Below are positions 34,731-45,430 of a DNA stretch of 64,000 nucleotides, in pieces. Position numbers and translations under genes: made by a program. Below the pieces are notes generated by a model. That model was not told where the DNA came from. It was given only the letters and a program-made list of their open reading frames with translations, and made no database searches. The DNA lies in assembly GCA_000827325.1 (NCBI GenBank), contig KN832873.1, positions 1,750,245-1,814,244 of the forward strand, given 5' to 3'. This DNA comes from Oidiodendron maius Zn (Eukaryota > Ascomycota > Leotiomycetes > Myxotrichaceae). Positions within the stretch are counted from its first letter, which is position 1; every line of letters begins with the position of its first letter.

Positions 34731-35576
34731 ATCAGCCTATGTGGAGGAGAAGGACGACGAGAGAGACTGCTGGGGGGCGATTAGAGTTAGCGCGATAATA
34801 GATCGATAACTGGAAGAGAGAGAAGCAGAAGAGTGAATAGCGCCCGAGAAAGTGAAGCATGTTACTGGTAGATTACATATGTACTGATTGTGGCAGGTTG
34901 AGAGCTCGTCTGGCTAGATCGAGGAGTCTCGTCGAGGGGCGACCGTGGGAGGCCTCTCACCATCCCCAGGACAGCCAGAACGTAGGATATGGGCAGCGCA
35001 ATAGCTCACAACTGCATCAGAACCCAATGCAGACTTCAGTCTTTCGTTGGCTGCACTCAAGGCGGTGCGTTGACGGTCCGGCTTGCAAGATCGGGGAGAG
35101 GCCCACGTTACGCATGGGATTCACGCGGCGGGCAGAGAGGAAGGCAGAGGCTCACCTGCAGCATTCCTAGGCTAGGTCGACAGAAGGGATGAGAACCATG
35201 CGCCGGGCGTCCAGGAACCAGATTGGGAGGCACAGGCGTGGTGGGTGATATCGGGAAGAGTCTGACGTGGAGTTGGACTCTGTTATCGACACCAGCGGCG
35301 GGACTTTGCTTGTCTTGTCGTCACTTTCAGGATCCAGCGTTGTGTGTGCCTGAGGCGGAGGGAGAAGGCGTGGCGGGTGCGCACCGATCACAATGTCTAG
35401 GGAGACGCCACGAAAAAGGACGAGAGACAGGCACACACGAGTAGCGACCAACGCGAACACAAGAGACACCGAGGGGACGCAAGAGTGGAGGAGAGGAGAG
35501 ACAGGAAGAGAAGGAGGAGACGAAGGAGAAGAAAACGGAGATCTGGATTGCCACAACGCTGGTTTAGGCCAGAACA

Positions 35577-35616
<40 letters not shown>

Positions 35617-36331
35617 CCGCTCGCCATCCGCCATGCCCGGGGGACGGGGGGCCATTACTATTACCTGTTCCTTGAACCAGCGAGAGGTCGATGCTCAGTC
35701 AGTCAGTCCAGTCCATCCCGCCAACTACAGCTGGAGAGGCTGACACGAGGGCAATGGCAGTACCAGAGCACCCGGGCACCCAGAGCTCCGGCAAAGCAAC
35801 ACAGAGAGTTACGTACCCAGGCAACAAGGCAAGAAAAGGAGAAGCTGTGCCCGCAACCCCCATTTTCTTCCATCCGCGCTGTCCCATCAGCGGCCAGCGA
35901 CGATGTGTTTCCCCCTAAAAGCACGCATGCACCACCCAAAGCATACTCACTCATTTTCTTATCCTCTCTCGCCTTCTCCCCCAACCCGAGCCTTCCTTTT
36001 CCTCCTGCTGCATTCATGCGGCATAGCCAGAAATCCGCCCTCTCTCAGGCAATCTCTCCTTCACCGCTGCTCCTCAGTGCTTTTTTGACCGCTCTTGCAG
36101 CCCTGCCTTCTCTTGGCCAGTTTGCAGTTTCGTACTGCACAATCTGACCCTCCCGGGGCCACCGCCCAGGGGAACTCTTACATCACATCACAGGTTGAAT
36201 GTCCACTGAGCCTCGAGAAAGAAAAAAAAGGTAAGACAGTGAGGGAAAAGAACTTGCAAAACCGTTTACACCATGCCATTAATGGGAGGCTTCTATTTGT
36301 ACATTCGGTCGCTCTCACGCTCTCTCGCTCT
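34731..36331. other. Intergenic, long leader/promoter of the cyclin gene
   Basis: This 1.6 kb region lies upstream of the cyclin start and downstream of the proteasome gene stop. It holds the AATC microsatellite and purine/pyrimidine-biased tracts. Long frames on both strands here are low-complexity products of those tracts. Regulators of this type in fungi often have long 5' leaders, so part of it is probably transcribed (inference). Confidence 0.5.
35577..35616. repeat. (AATC)10 microsatellite
   Basis: Ten perfect tandem AATC units. They lie in the leader/promoter region of the cyclin gene about 0.85 kb before its ATG. In one frame they would read as an Asn-Gln-Ser-Ile repeat, which I regard as an artefact. 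Confidence 0.95.
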
Positions 36332-37324
36332 CTATTGGTGCCGGACAGCGTAGTTTGAGTCTGGCAGATACAGGTGCCGGTCGGCGCCCTTCTGTGTCAA
36401 CACCACCATGCGGATCACCCCCCCCGAACTGCCGTCCCACTTGATCGCTTCTTGTAAGGAGCCCTTGACGAAGTTCACAGCCTCCTCCTCGTTCATACCC
36501 TCTCGCCAGTTCGCGTCGCAGTATCCGTAGATGTATGTCGATCCGGACCCGCCGATGGCATACGACTGCTTGTGCAGCGAGCCTCCTAAGGGTATCGAGT
36601 ACACCTGCCCTCCATGTCGTTCGTCCCACCCCGCAATGATCAGGCCGGCACTATATACGTCCTTCGTTAGCTCCCGCGTGCACCCCAAGGTTCATTGGAG
36701 ATCGTTTGCCCTCCGTACCTTAATCTGTCCTTGTTCTCATAGCAGAGCTCTTGGAACATCGCTGCAGCGGTTTGCGTGGTCGGCTGCCTGCCATTCATCA
36801 CTCCGTACATCCCCAGTTGGTAGTGGACGATATCTGCAACGGCTTGAGTGTCTGCTGCGGAGCCTGATCGGCAGCACCAGATGGTGTCATGGACCTGTGT
36901 GAGCTTGTCGGTCACTCGGTTGGCGATGTATGCGCCGGTGGTTGTTCGACTATCCGCACCTTTACATCGTCAGCTTGTACGTCAGGTCATGATGGACTTC
37001 GAGGAGGACCGACCCAGAATAACCCCATCCTTGAAGTTGATGGCCATGCTACATAAGTGTCAGCAGTCGCAGTGATTGCCAAAAGATGGATTGCTCTCAC
37101 ATTGATGTTCCTAGACTGGAGGGAGGGTTAGCAATAATCATTTGATAAAGGCAGGGATGCCTACTTGACCTCGCCCTTCTTTAGTCGCTCCATATCCACA
37201 TGGATCCCATCTGTAGAAGCTCATGTTAGCTGCTATCGAGATGTGGACCTCCGTGCTCCACGGCATAGCCCAATGCTGGGTGCAGTATACCTTCATTCAG
37301 CATCCCGGTTGTTCCAAACTCCAT
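36332..37324 (-). CDS. PRE3: 20S proteasome subunit beta-1 (caspase-like)
   Basis: Six exons: 37324-37291, 37210-37165, 37115-37101, 37048-37014, 36959-36719 and 36650-36332, giving 229 residues. The propeptide [29 protein letters not shown] would be cleaved autocatalytically before the active Thr of [30 protein letters not shown] and [19 protein letters not shown], together with AGSGST-like [13 protein letters not shown] and [17 protein letters not shown], identify beta-1 (yeast Pre3, human PSMB6). The protein acts in the inner beta ring and cuts after acidic residues. The 15-nt exon 3 encodes the residues around the processing site (LGTS), an unusually small exon at a catalytically crucial place. 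It is a housekeeping gene unrelated to the cluster. Confidence 0.95.
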
Positions 37325-37939
37325 CGTAAAGGTAACTTAGTGTAGTATCGTTGCAGAAAGGAAGTTGGAGCTTGAGATCGCTGGATGGCTATTGTAGAAG
37401 CTCAGGCAGCATGGACGCGAGGCGATCGCGAGGCTTGACAAACACGTGACTATATTATGTAATATATGAGGTGGACCTCACTGCGCCAAGAGAATGGGCA
37501 TAAAAGCGTTAGAATAGACGCTAAAGATGGTATAGAGATAGGTTAAATTAAGAAAATAGAGTAGGAATCAGCACATGGGTGTTTTGGTGATACCACTCGA
37601 TGTGGTGAATAGTACCCCGCGTATCAATGAGCCTAACAGCAAAAATGTTAACTAGACCGGAGAACTCTTAACGACCTCTTTGCCTATTATTGGTATAATG
37701 CTCGAAATTCCAGAAGAAAAAAATGGCTTTTACGCCTCCCGATATGCAATCCCAAAACGCCATGCCTTATCTGGTGGCAACCCAATGCTTCCAATGTCAG
37801 ACCCCAAGCCCATGCTGAGAATAATTAAAGAACAGCCCCGTCCATACAATACAGAGATCTGCAAATGCAGACGCTTTAGCCACCCCTGGTTAGTCTATCC
37901 CATGTCAGCGAGGACATATTCAAGATATCTCACCAGAAC
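37325..37939. other. Intergenic, PRE3 promoter and ERV2 3' flank
   Basis: A 615-nt stretch, AT-rich at 37440-37700. It should hold the PRE3 promoter. No element that I can identify with confidence. Confidence 0.5.
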
Positions 37940-38576
37940 CTACCCTTCCTTCTCTAACTCCAACTGCTTGAAGTCATCCTTGTCCTTGCCATCGCCTTCC
38001 TCGTCGTCGGCACACCCGCAGTCATAGAAGTCGCCAATCTTGCTACAATCAAAAGGCTCTTTCTTCAAGCTCTTGTTCACCTCGTTGTGAACATGACATG
38101 CCCAAGCAGCTGCCGTGCTCCTGCTAGCCACCTGCGGAGGAAACTTCTCGAGGATCTTTTGGAAGTGCCGAGCACATTCTCCGCATGGATAGAGGCGTGC
38201 AAACAGGTGGACGAAGGACTTAAGCGCCTGGCTATCGTCTTTGGTGGGCTTGTCTGGGAACTTCGCCATGGTTGTGTGCAGGACCTTCCAGGCCGCGTTG
38301 CCGAGTTCTGCTCTGTTGGTGAGATTAGCCATTGCTCCTAGATCCCAAATCCTAGCAAGTTTGGCAGACATACTTCAGCGTAGCATTCTCCAGCTTCGGT
38401 GCCGTCGCCGTGCCCAGCAATATCTCGTTCTCGACCGGGATTTCCTCTTTCGAGGCGGGGATGATGTAGCTGGTGTAGCTGCTGGAATGACTGCGGGACA
38501 TCATAAGGAGGGAGAAGCCTATGAATGCCGAGATGCCTAGGAGCATGAACAAGGTGATGTGCTGGCGGCGCGGCAT
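37940..38576 (-). CDS. ERV2: FAD-linked sulfhydryl oxidase Erv2 (ER)
   Basis: Exons 38576-38374 and 38312-37940 give 191 residues. Erv2 oxidises protein thiols in the ER lumen and passes electrons to oxygen through FAD. A single N-terminal hydrophobic anchor (ITLFMLLGISAFIGFSLLMM) leads to the Erv1/ALR fold: AELGNAAWKVLHTTMAKFP, then the proximal redox pair in YPCGECARHFQKIL and the FAD-site HVHNEVNKSL. The C-terminal shuttle is YDCGCADDEE, the CGC arrangement typical of Erv2 rather than Erv1. The frame stays open upstream, so an earlier ATG would add a basic cytosolic tail; I chose the ATG that puts the anchor at the N-terminus. The intron is 61 nt. Confidence 0.92.
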
Positions 38577-39076
38577 CCTGAAGTTGCTCGAGGAAGCCGG
38601 GCCAACTCTCGAAGGACGGATGCGGATGGATGACTTCAAGGGGGCAGCTGCATAGTCAGCTCCGTATGATCGGCGAGGTTGGGGCATAAGCGAAAAAGGG
38701 CGTAGGCGTGCGAGGAGTATAGGGAGCAGTACAGGAGTCGTCGAGGGTGGCAGAGGCCGATATGGAGATGTGGGAGAGCAGGACTTCGTTGAGTGTCGTA
38801 GCGACATCTGGCTGCAATTGACCCGGCTCGGTATTCTGCCTCCTCTCAGCCGCGCCGTACCTGGCATCGGCTTACGTGAGCACCAGCGCCCTTCTGGCCA
38901 AATCCGTTCAAGAGGCGGCAGAAACTCCGATCTCCGATCTCGCACTAGGATGTATAAATCTCCCAAATTCTCACATCACCATGACGCTTGGTCCAGACAC
39001 CGCTCCTTCTCCTCTCTTCCCATAAAATAATTCAGATCGGAGGTTGGGAAGTCTCCTCCCCCTACTGCTTCTCACC
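38577..39076. promoter_or_regulatory. Divergent promoter, ERV2 / aminotransferase
   Basis: 500 nt between two divergent start codons, pyrimidine-rich close to the aminotransferase ATG (CT tracts at 38998-39075), as is common in fungal promoters. Confidence 0.6.
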
Positions 39077-40339
39077 ATGGTATTCCCTCCCCCTCCCGTT
39101 AACACCATTGACTGGTCGAACATTGGTTTTCGTGTCCGTGAAGGTCTGCCCCTCTAACCCCACATCCGGCCTCCCCGCGGTGGGTGCAAGGCTGACAGAT
39201 ATAGTCAACGGCCACATTGAGTCTCACTACAGTGTTAAGACAGGCCAATGGACGGCGCCAACCTTCGTGGTCGATCCCTACCTTCGCCTCCATGGCATGG
39301 CTCCCGCTCTCAATTATGGACTGCAAGCTTACGAGGGCATGAAGGCCTTTCGTGGCCCTGATAACAACATCACTATCTTCCGCCCGCAAAAGAACGCCGC
39401 CCGCCTCGCTCACTCCGCTTCCTTCGTCTCTATCCCCCCCGTGCCCGAGAAGCTGTTTATGGAGTGTGTGCACACGGCCGTGTCCCTCAATGCCGCCTAT
39501 GTACCACCCCACGAAACCGGCGCTGCCATGTACATCCGACCTCTGGTGTTTGGATCCAGTGCCCAGTTGGGTCTGAACCCGCCTGAGGAGTACACCTTTT
39601 GTGTATACGTCCTGCCCGTCGGGGTGTATCATGGCGTACACCCGGTCAAGGCACTCATTCTCGAAGAGTTTGACCGCGCCGCGCCTGACGGAACTGGATC
39701 CGCGAAGGTCGGAGGAAACTACGCACCTGTGCTGAGATGGAGTGAGAAGGCCAGTAAGGCGGGATATGGAATCACATTACATCTGGATTCCAAGACGAGG
39801 ACTGAGATTGATGAGTTCTCCACCAGTGGTTTTATTGGTGTGAAGAAGGATGGAGAAAGCTATGCCCTTGTGGTGCCTGATTCCAAGAACGTCATTGATA
39901 GTGTGACTTCGGACGCTTGTTTAGAGATTGCTCGCAGCTTTGGCTGGAAAGTTGAGAAGCGCTCTGTAAGCCTTCCTTATAACCTCCCTTCAAAGAAGTT
40001 CTCAATTTGCTCAAGCTAATCACCCTGTCCCAGATCAAATACGAAGAACTCCCCAGCTTTAACGAGGTCATGGCCGCAGGCACAGCTGCAGCCCTCGTGC
40101 CTATTAGATCCATTACTCGCGAATCGCTCTCCGAAACATCCACTTATATCCCTGCCGACTCAGAAGAGCCAGGTCCCGTCTGCTCCAAGCTTTTGTCGAC
40201 ATTGAAGGGCATCCAGCTGGGCAAGATCAAGGACACATTTGGATGGAACAGCGAGGTCAAGGAGGTTGATATGAAGAACTACGCGCCGGGCGAGGCCACC
40301 AACGGGGTCAATGCGGAGCACGTTGATAAACTACCATGA
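39077..40339 (+). CDS. Branched-chain amino acid aminotransferase (PLP fold IV)
   Basis: Exons 39077-39143, 39205-39965 and 40034-40339 give 377 residues. The enzyme transfers the amino group between Leu/Ile/Val and 2-oxoglutarate. The start MVFPPPPVNTIDWSNIGF is typical of the fungal BAT group. LNYGLQAYEGMKAFRG, IYRP-like MYIRPLVFGSSAQLGL and KVGGNYAPVLR follow; the Lys at about residue 190 carries PLP. EEL-type C-terminal signature ELPSFNEVMAAGTAAALVPIRSI is present. There is no clear mitochondrial presequence, so a cytosolic form is likely. In fungi this family also includes members in secondary-metabolite clusters, but the neighbours here are housekeeping genes. Introns are 61 and 68 nt. 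Confidence 0.93.
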
Positions 40340-40764
40340 GGGAGTACATATATGAAAACTGAAGCTCTTCACTAGGATATAAGGTTACGGCATACTACGA
40401 CGAGTCTATTTCTAGTGTTGGAATGGTCTCTGTATTATAAGTGAAACTCGAAAGCTCTGCAGTAGAAGTGAAATGAACCTCTGTCGTATAGACAATTTCG
40501 AGGAATCAGTCTTCTCAATGTGAAGATTTTTCTCTTCCCCATCTCTCACATGTAGTTGGAGGTCGTGCGTAGTGTCATCTTGATCCCCATCCTACCTGAT
40601 GGTCAAATCTAGGCCTTCGTTTGGCTCGTTCTTCCATTTACTCGCCTTACTCGCCTCGTCATTCTCCTCGGATACAATGGCCCACCTGGAATTCCGGTTT
40701 CGTTCCTCTTTGTCCTGTTTCTTTCTGTGAAAGACTTCGGCCATTGTCTCAACGAGAGGTTGTG
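40340..40764. other. Intergenic, convergent 3' ends
   Basis: A 425-nt convergent gap between the aminotransferase and the CCCH gene. Nothing recognisable. Confidence 0.55.
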
Positions 40765-41764
40765 TTATAGTTTAAACTCCACATTGTTCTCATTGCTATT
40801 TCTGGCAGGCAGTTCTCTTTTGGGAAAGCATTGCTGTACCAGCAACTTTGGTCCACTAAAGCCTGCCTGTTTTCGATTTCTCTGTGTAATGGCGTTTCGC
40901 TGGTCTTCAGAGCTTGAGAAACTCATCATAAAGAATTTTTCGGGTAGGCTGTAGCTGTCCTGTAGCTTCTGCCTCTCCTCGAGAGAGAATTGTGAACTCC
41001 ACTTGACTCGGCTGGGCTTGAATCTGTGGAAGCGGCTAGTTACCTATTGATTTCTGTTAGTAGATTTCCCTTCTCCACGGCCTGAATTCTACCCAGATTT
41101 CAACAGCTGTTAAAATAGTCGGGAGACGGAGGGGGTGGTTATTTACCTCAGGACTTCCATCTTCATAAGCATCTCCGTACCCGCATACTAAAATTGCAAA
41201 CTGGAGATCCATCACATCAGATTTGAGACTGGCCATCACACTCTCAGCTTTCCTCGACCCTCTTTCCGCTCTTCTCTTTTCTTTCTCCATATTGTTGTCT
41301 CGAACTTCTTCGTCATGCAAGAACCGACAGTGCTTGCCTTGCTTACATGTCCTTCCTGTCGAGAAATAGAAGCAAGGCTTAAATAGATAAACTGGTCGCT
41401 GACCCTTGTCTTTCTGCTGTAGGGAGCATTCTTCATTTTTAAGAGGCACCATTATAGGACGCTCCTGGGTAGCTGGAGAAGTGCAGCTGCAATTCTGTTC
41501 AGTGATGAGATCTATGAAGGCGAGATCGCTGGTTGGTGCAATTGCCAAGTTATTTTGAACGGCTTCTAACTGACGGTGCTTCTTACTTGCATCATTCGTT
41601 GAGTCATGATCAGAGTCGGATACGTGTTGCTCTGAGTGACTTGAACTCGCATGTTCAATGAGTAGGGAACATTTGTCTCGCTCGGAATTATGATAAAGGT
41701 CTTCTTTGCAATCGTTCTCGACACCATGTGCGCTCCCAGCGTATTCGTTCAGATTCAAGTCCAT
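40765..41764 (-). CDS. CCCH-type zinc-finger protein
   Basis: Exons 41764-41147 and 41043-40765 give 298 residues. The N-terminal half is acidic and Ser/His-rich. A single CCCH finger follows at about residues 130-150: CFYFSTGRTCKQGKHCRFLH, spacing C-x8-C-x5-C-x3-H, a type that binds RNA. A basic helix (KEKRRAERGSRK) comes next. If the 103-nt intron at 41044-41146 is not removed, the protein ends earlier with unrelated residues. Splicing extends it into VKWSSQFSLEERQKLQDSYS and a Lys/Arg/Asn-rich tail, which looks coding. I know of no named orthologue. A role in RNA binding is inferred from the finger only. Confidence 0.75.
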
Positions 41765-42076
41765 ATTTGCTGTGCTACCCTATCGCGGAGAATGGGCAGT
41801 AGAAAGGTTAAGATCTAGTTACAGAAGCATCTTATTGTGTAGAACTGGTACGAAGTACTGTAGAAGAGAAAGAAGACAGCACTAAGATAAATATCTTATT
41901 GTTGGGCAATCGCGAGGCAGCGAATTGCTTCGACACCGCTCTTAGATTTACCACAAGAAAGAGAACGCACGATTCACTAAAACCCTAGTTTGTAAGAGCA
42001 AATCGGATTTAGTGCCAATAATTTATTGTCCATCGATACAGCGACAGTTCAAAAGACTTTATAATTTACCCTGCAG
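41765..42076. other. Intergenic, CCCH promoter and MSH4 3' flank
   Basis: 312 nt, AT-rich, nothing specific seen. Confidence 0.5.
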
Positions 42077-45000
42077 TCACATAATTAAAGTATCTGAAGC
42101 TTCCATGTCTTGCCGCACAGCATTTGCCGGCGATTGCTCTTCGTCGTCGGTACTTCCTTCCTTACCACTCCTAGCACCACCGTCCAGCTTCTCCATGCGG
42201 GTAACAAACTCTGCTTGAAGCTTTCGGAGCCAATTCAACAACACCTTATCGTCCATTGGGCTACTTTCAGCTTGCTTGAGAGTTTCCAGCAGGTTAAGGA
42301 CGAGTTTCCTCCTTTTCACCAGGGCGAAGGCATTCGAATTCCTCTTTTTGGCAGATGCTTGAGCGTCCAAAGTCTGCGAGACTTCTTGCGCTACTTGAAG
42401 TACCTTGGGTGGGAGATCGACGACGCGTGCTAACGCCAGGCCGTAATGCTGTCCTTTGACAAAGCCTTGGCCAATCTTATAGAGAGTAGTCATTGTATTA
42501 TCCTCGCTCACATCAACCACCAAATGGAGATTGACGACGCCTACCCGCTCAGACATGATCTGAGCTAAAATTATAAGCCGTTATGCACATATTCGCATAG
42601 TGATCCTAAACTTACCTAGCTCACGGAAGTGTGTTGCAAACCATACCAGTGACTTGCTCTCAACCAATGCTTCTGCAATGCTCAATGCAATGGCCAGACC
42701 ATCACGGGTACTGGTGCCTCGGCCAAGCTCGTCAATAATAGCAAGGCTATTCTTGTCGATATTTCTGGCGGAGGCATGTAAGGACAGCAATATTTTAATC
42801 GGGTTTGGGTAACTGACCTAAGAATGAATGCTGTTTCCCGCATTTCAGACGCAAAAGTTGATACATTTGCCACGATACTGTCGTCTATAGATACTCTGGC
42901 AAAGAGTTGTTGCAGCAGGGGAAACGAAGCAGATTGAGCAGGGACAAAACATCCAACTTGAGCCATCACACACATAAGTGCAATTGAACGTATGTAAGTG
43001 CTCTTACCACTCATATTGAAACCAGTGACAATTTGAAATCGGCACGAGTGGGCTGCGTAAACATCATTGGGAACAAATTTCTCTTGATGCACCTATTGAA
43101 CTGTTAACTTTTCCGACGAATGGTAGAAGAGGCTTACTGCCCACCTTCTCCTTAACAGGATGGCGGCCAGATTTAATTGCAAGGTACTGGCTAATATCCG
43201 GTCTAACATAGTCGTCTGTTGTAACTAGTTGACTAGGAGATATTAAATTAGAAACGCTCAATGGAGTTGACTATTAAGTGACCCTGGCTATCACAAACCT
43301 GAAAGCAACAATCATGTCCAACATGGCAATGCTCTCGCAGACTCGAAATAAGTGCGGAATCTCGCCACGGATATCATCAACAAGCTGTTGAATAGTCTTG
43401 TCACTCATCAAGATGACTTCTTGGTGAGAGTCTTCTATCCTCTGATTCAATTTTACGAGATCCAGCGTTTGACATTCGATGTACGCTTTCTTACGAAACT
43501 GATTGATTAAAATGTCAGGAAGAGGCCGATCATCAAGGTCGCTTTCACGTATCCTGAGCCAGTATCGACGAGAATTGTCATATCTCATCTCAGCGTGGAT
43601 TTCATATTGATCTAACACAGTAAGCTATCTCATCTCAAGAATGAGATCCATGGCTTTACGAACTGTTCACATCAGCTACATGTTGGTGAATATCCTCCGT
43701 AACCTCTTTAAATGTTTGTCTTGCAACATCAAGCAGGCCACTGACCCCGGACTGTAATTTGTTAGTTATATGCATTATTCAAAGTGGTAGGACAGCGACT
43801 TTTACGGCATATGTTCTCTGGTTGCGCAAATCCAACGGAGCTTTCTGAAAAGTCACGCCGTCGTTAATGACTGCAGAAATAAGTTTTACTGTTGGGTCAA
43901 CGTTTTCAGGCCGGCAATTCTCACGAATCGTTGCTAAGAGATCTGATCGTGCGCCAGTAAGTACTTCATGTATTGGATTAATCGCGTAGACGAAATTCTT
44001 CAACAGTAGGATATGGTTTATCAATTGTTCAGATTGTTGTATATCTGGCTGAGTTGGGATTATGATTAACTGTGTAATGTCAATCAATCATGCATGTAGA
44101 ATCGCAAAAGGAAGGGACAAACAGTAGTTAGGAGCTTCTCAATGTCATGGAACGACTTCAGATCTAAGTATATTCGGTTAGTAGAGGAATTATAGACTGG
44201 GTGAAAACTCTCGAACCTTGTCTGATCTGAAAGAACATGTCCTCTCGGTTTGAGATTTCCTCCACGGCGTCGTAACGCTGGGTGAGCACCTCTGCCTGTG
44301 TAGATGGTTGCAAGATACTACTCCTAAGAAGCCTGGAGCCCATAGGGGTGAGCGTCTCATTCATTACCCCAAAGAGACACTCTTTGGACCTAGAGCTCTG
44401 CAGGTTTTGAATAAGTTCAAGGGACTGGATGGTGGACAGGTCCATCATCACCGTACCCTCGGACGGCTGGTATTTGATGCGGAGAGAATGAAAGGTAAAA
44501 GTCAAAGAAAGGCTTAAGTCGATATACTTGACCGCCTGGTTCCGTTAGATAACAGACCGAGAATACTCACAGATTAAATAGGACCTACTGCGGCAAAACA
44601 GCAGGTCGCAAAGTAATTGCCTCCGATTGCAACTTTAATGGCTTCGACATCTTCAATGAAAGCTAGTTCCTGGACGTAGTCAAGGCCCGCCATTTCTGAC
44701 CAGTGCCTTCGATCTACAGTAATAATCTTTGCTCCCAGGATATTCTCCTCAACTACTTGGTACATTTTTGATTTGGGATTGGGCGGTCCCGTAGTGGAAA
44801 CTACCAAGATTTCCGTTGGTTCAAACACCTGAAGCTTGTTAAGAGTTCTGGCATAGAATTGATTATCACATATTTGACTCAGGACAGCTTCACCCGTAGA
44901 GATATTGACGAAGGCTAGGCCAACGGTGGGGGAAATGCCTCGGCCTTCACTGATGGCGCAGATGATCTGCTGAAGCTCACCGCCTCCAATTATTGAACAA

Positions 45001-45140
45001 GCCCTAGAACTCCGACCTATACTTGGGCGAGTAGTGCTTGATCGGCGAGTGTGAAGTGGTCGAGAACTTGATGCAGCGTAACCGGGTTGACATGAAGTAG
45101 GCGCCGTGCTATTGGATGTTGAAGGCCTTAGGGTGGCCAT
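42077..45140 (-). CDS. MSH4: Meiotic MutS homologue Msh4 (multi-exon)
   Basis: The gene is split into many short exons; the first are 45140-44589 and 44535-44217, with the third starting at 44163. Msh4 pairs with Msh5 as a clamp that stabilises meiotic crossover intermediates; it does not repair mismatches. The N-terminus lacks the mismatch-reading domain, and the connector begins at VGLAFVNISTGEAVLSQI. The core has GTVMMDLSTIQSLELIQNLQ and MNETLTPMGSRLLRSSILQP. The ATPase has the Walker A GFNMSGKSTYIRSI, in which Ser replaces the usual Gly as in Msh4. It also has Walker B/signature LAIIDELGRGTSTRDGLAIA and WFATHFREL. The end is an Msh4-type C-terminal helical region with a charged tail. It shares a short divergent promoter with RSA4. 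Confidence 0.93.
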
Positions 45141-45430
45141 AATTGTAGATTCTGCGCAGCTTGTTAATCTCTAATTATTAGCACGCATATCAAATTCTTT
45201 GCCTCATAACCTAATTCTCATAAGGCTGAAGAGGAAGTCGAAGATGAGATGAAAATGCACGGAAGCAAGGTCTCCGGAGTAATGTAATTCCGAAAAGTCT
45301 GTGCGCAAGGCTGAGAAAATTCACGATGAAATATTCAAGATCTTTGAACTTCGCTTCAGACTGCGGACAATTCCCTAGACTATAGTTCCCTTATCTACCT
45401 GCTGCTGTTCTTATAGACCTGAGATAAACC
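45141..45430. promoter_or_regulatory. Divergent promoter, MSH4 / RSA4
   Basis: 290 nt between the start codons of a meiotic gene and a ribosome-assembly gene. The two would be expected to have opposite expression, so the compact spacing is notable. Confidence 0.6.

Noticed and set aside
35485-36147. 220-codon + frame with Arg-rich and Asn-Gln-Ser-Ile repeats
   Set aside because: It arises from purine-rich tracts and the AATC microsatellite, has no conserved motif and lies in the promoter/leader of the cyclin gene.
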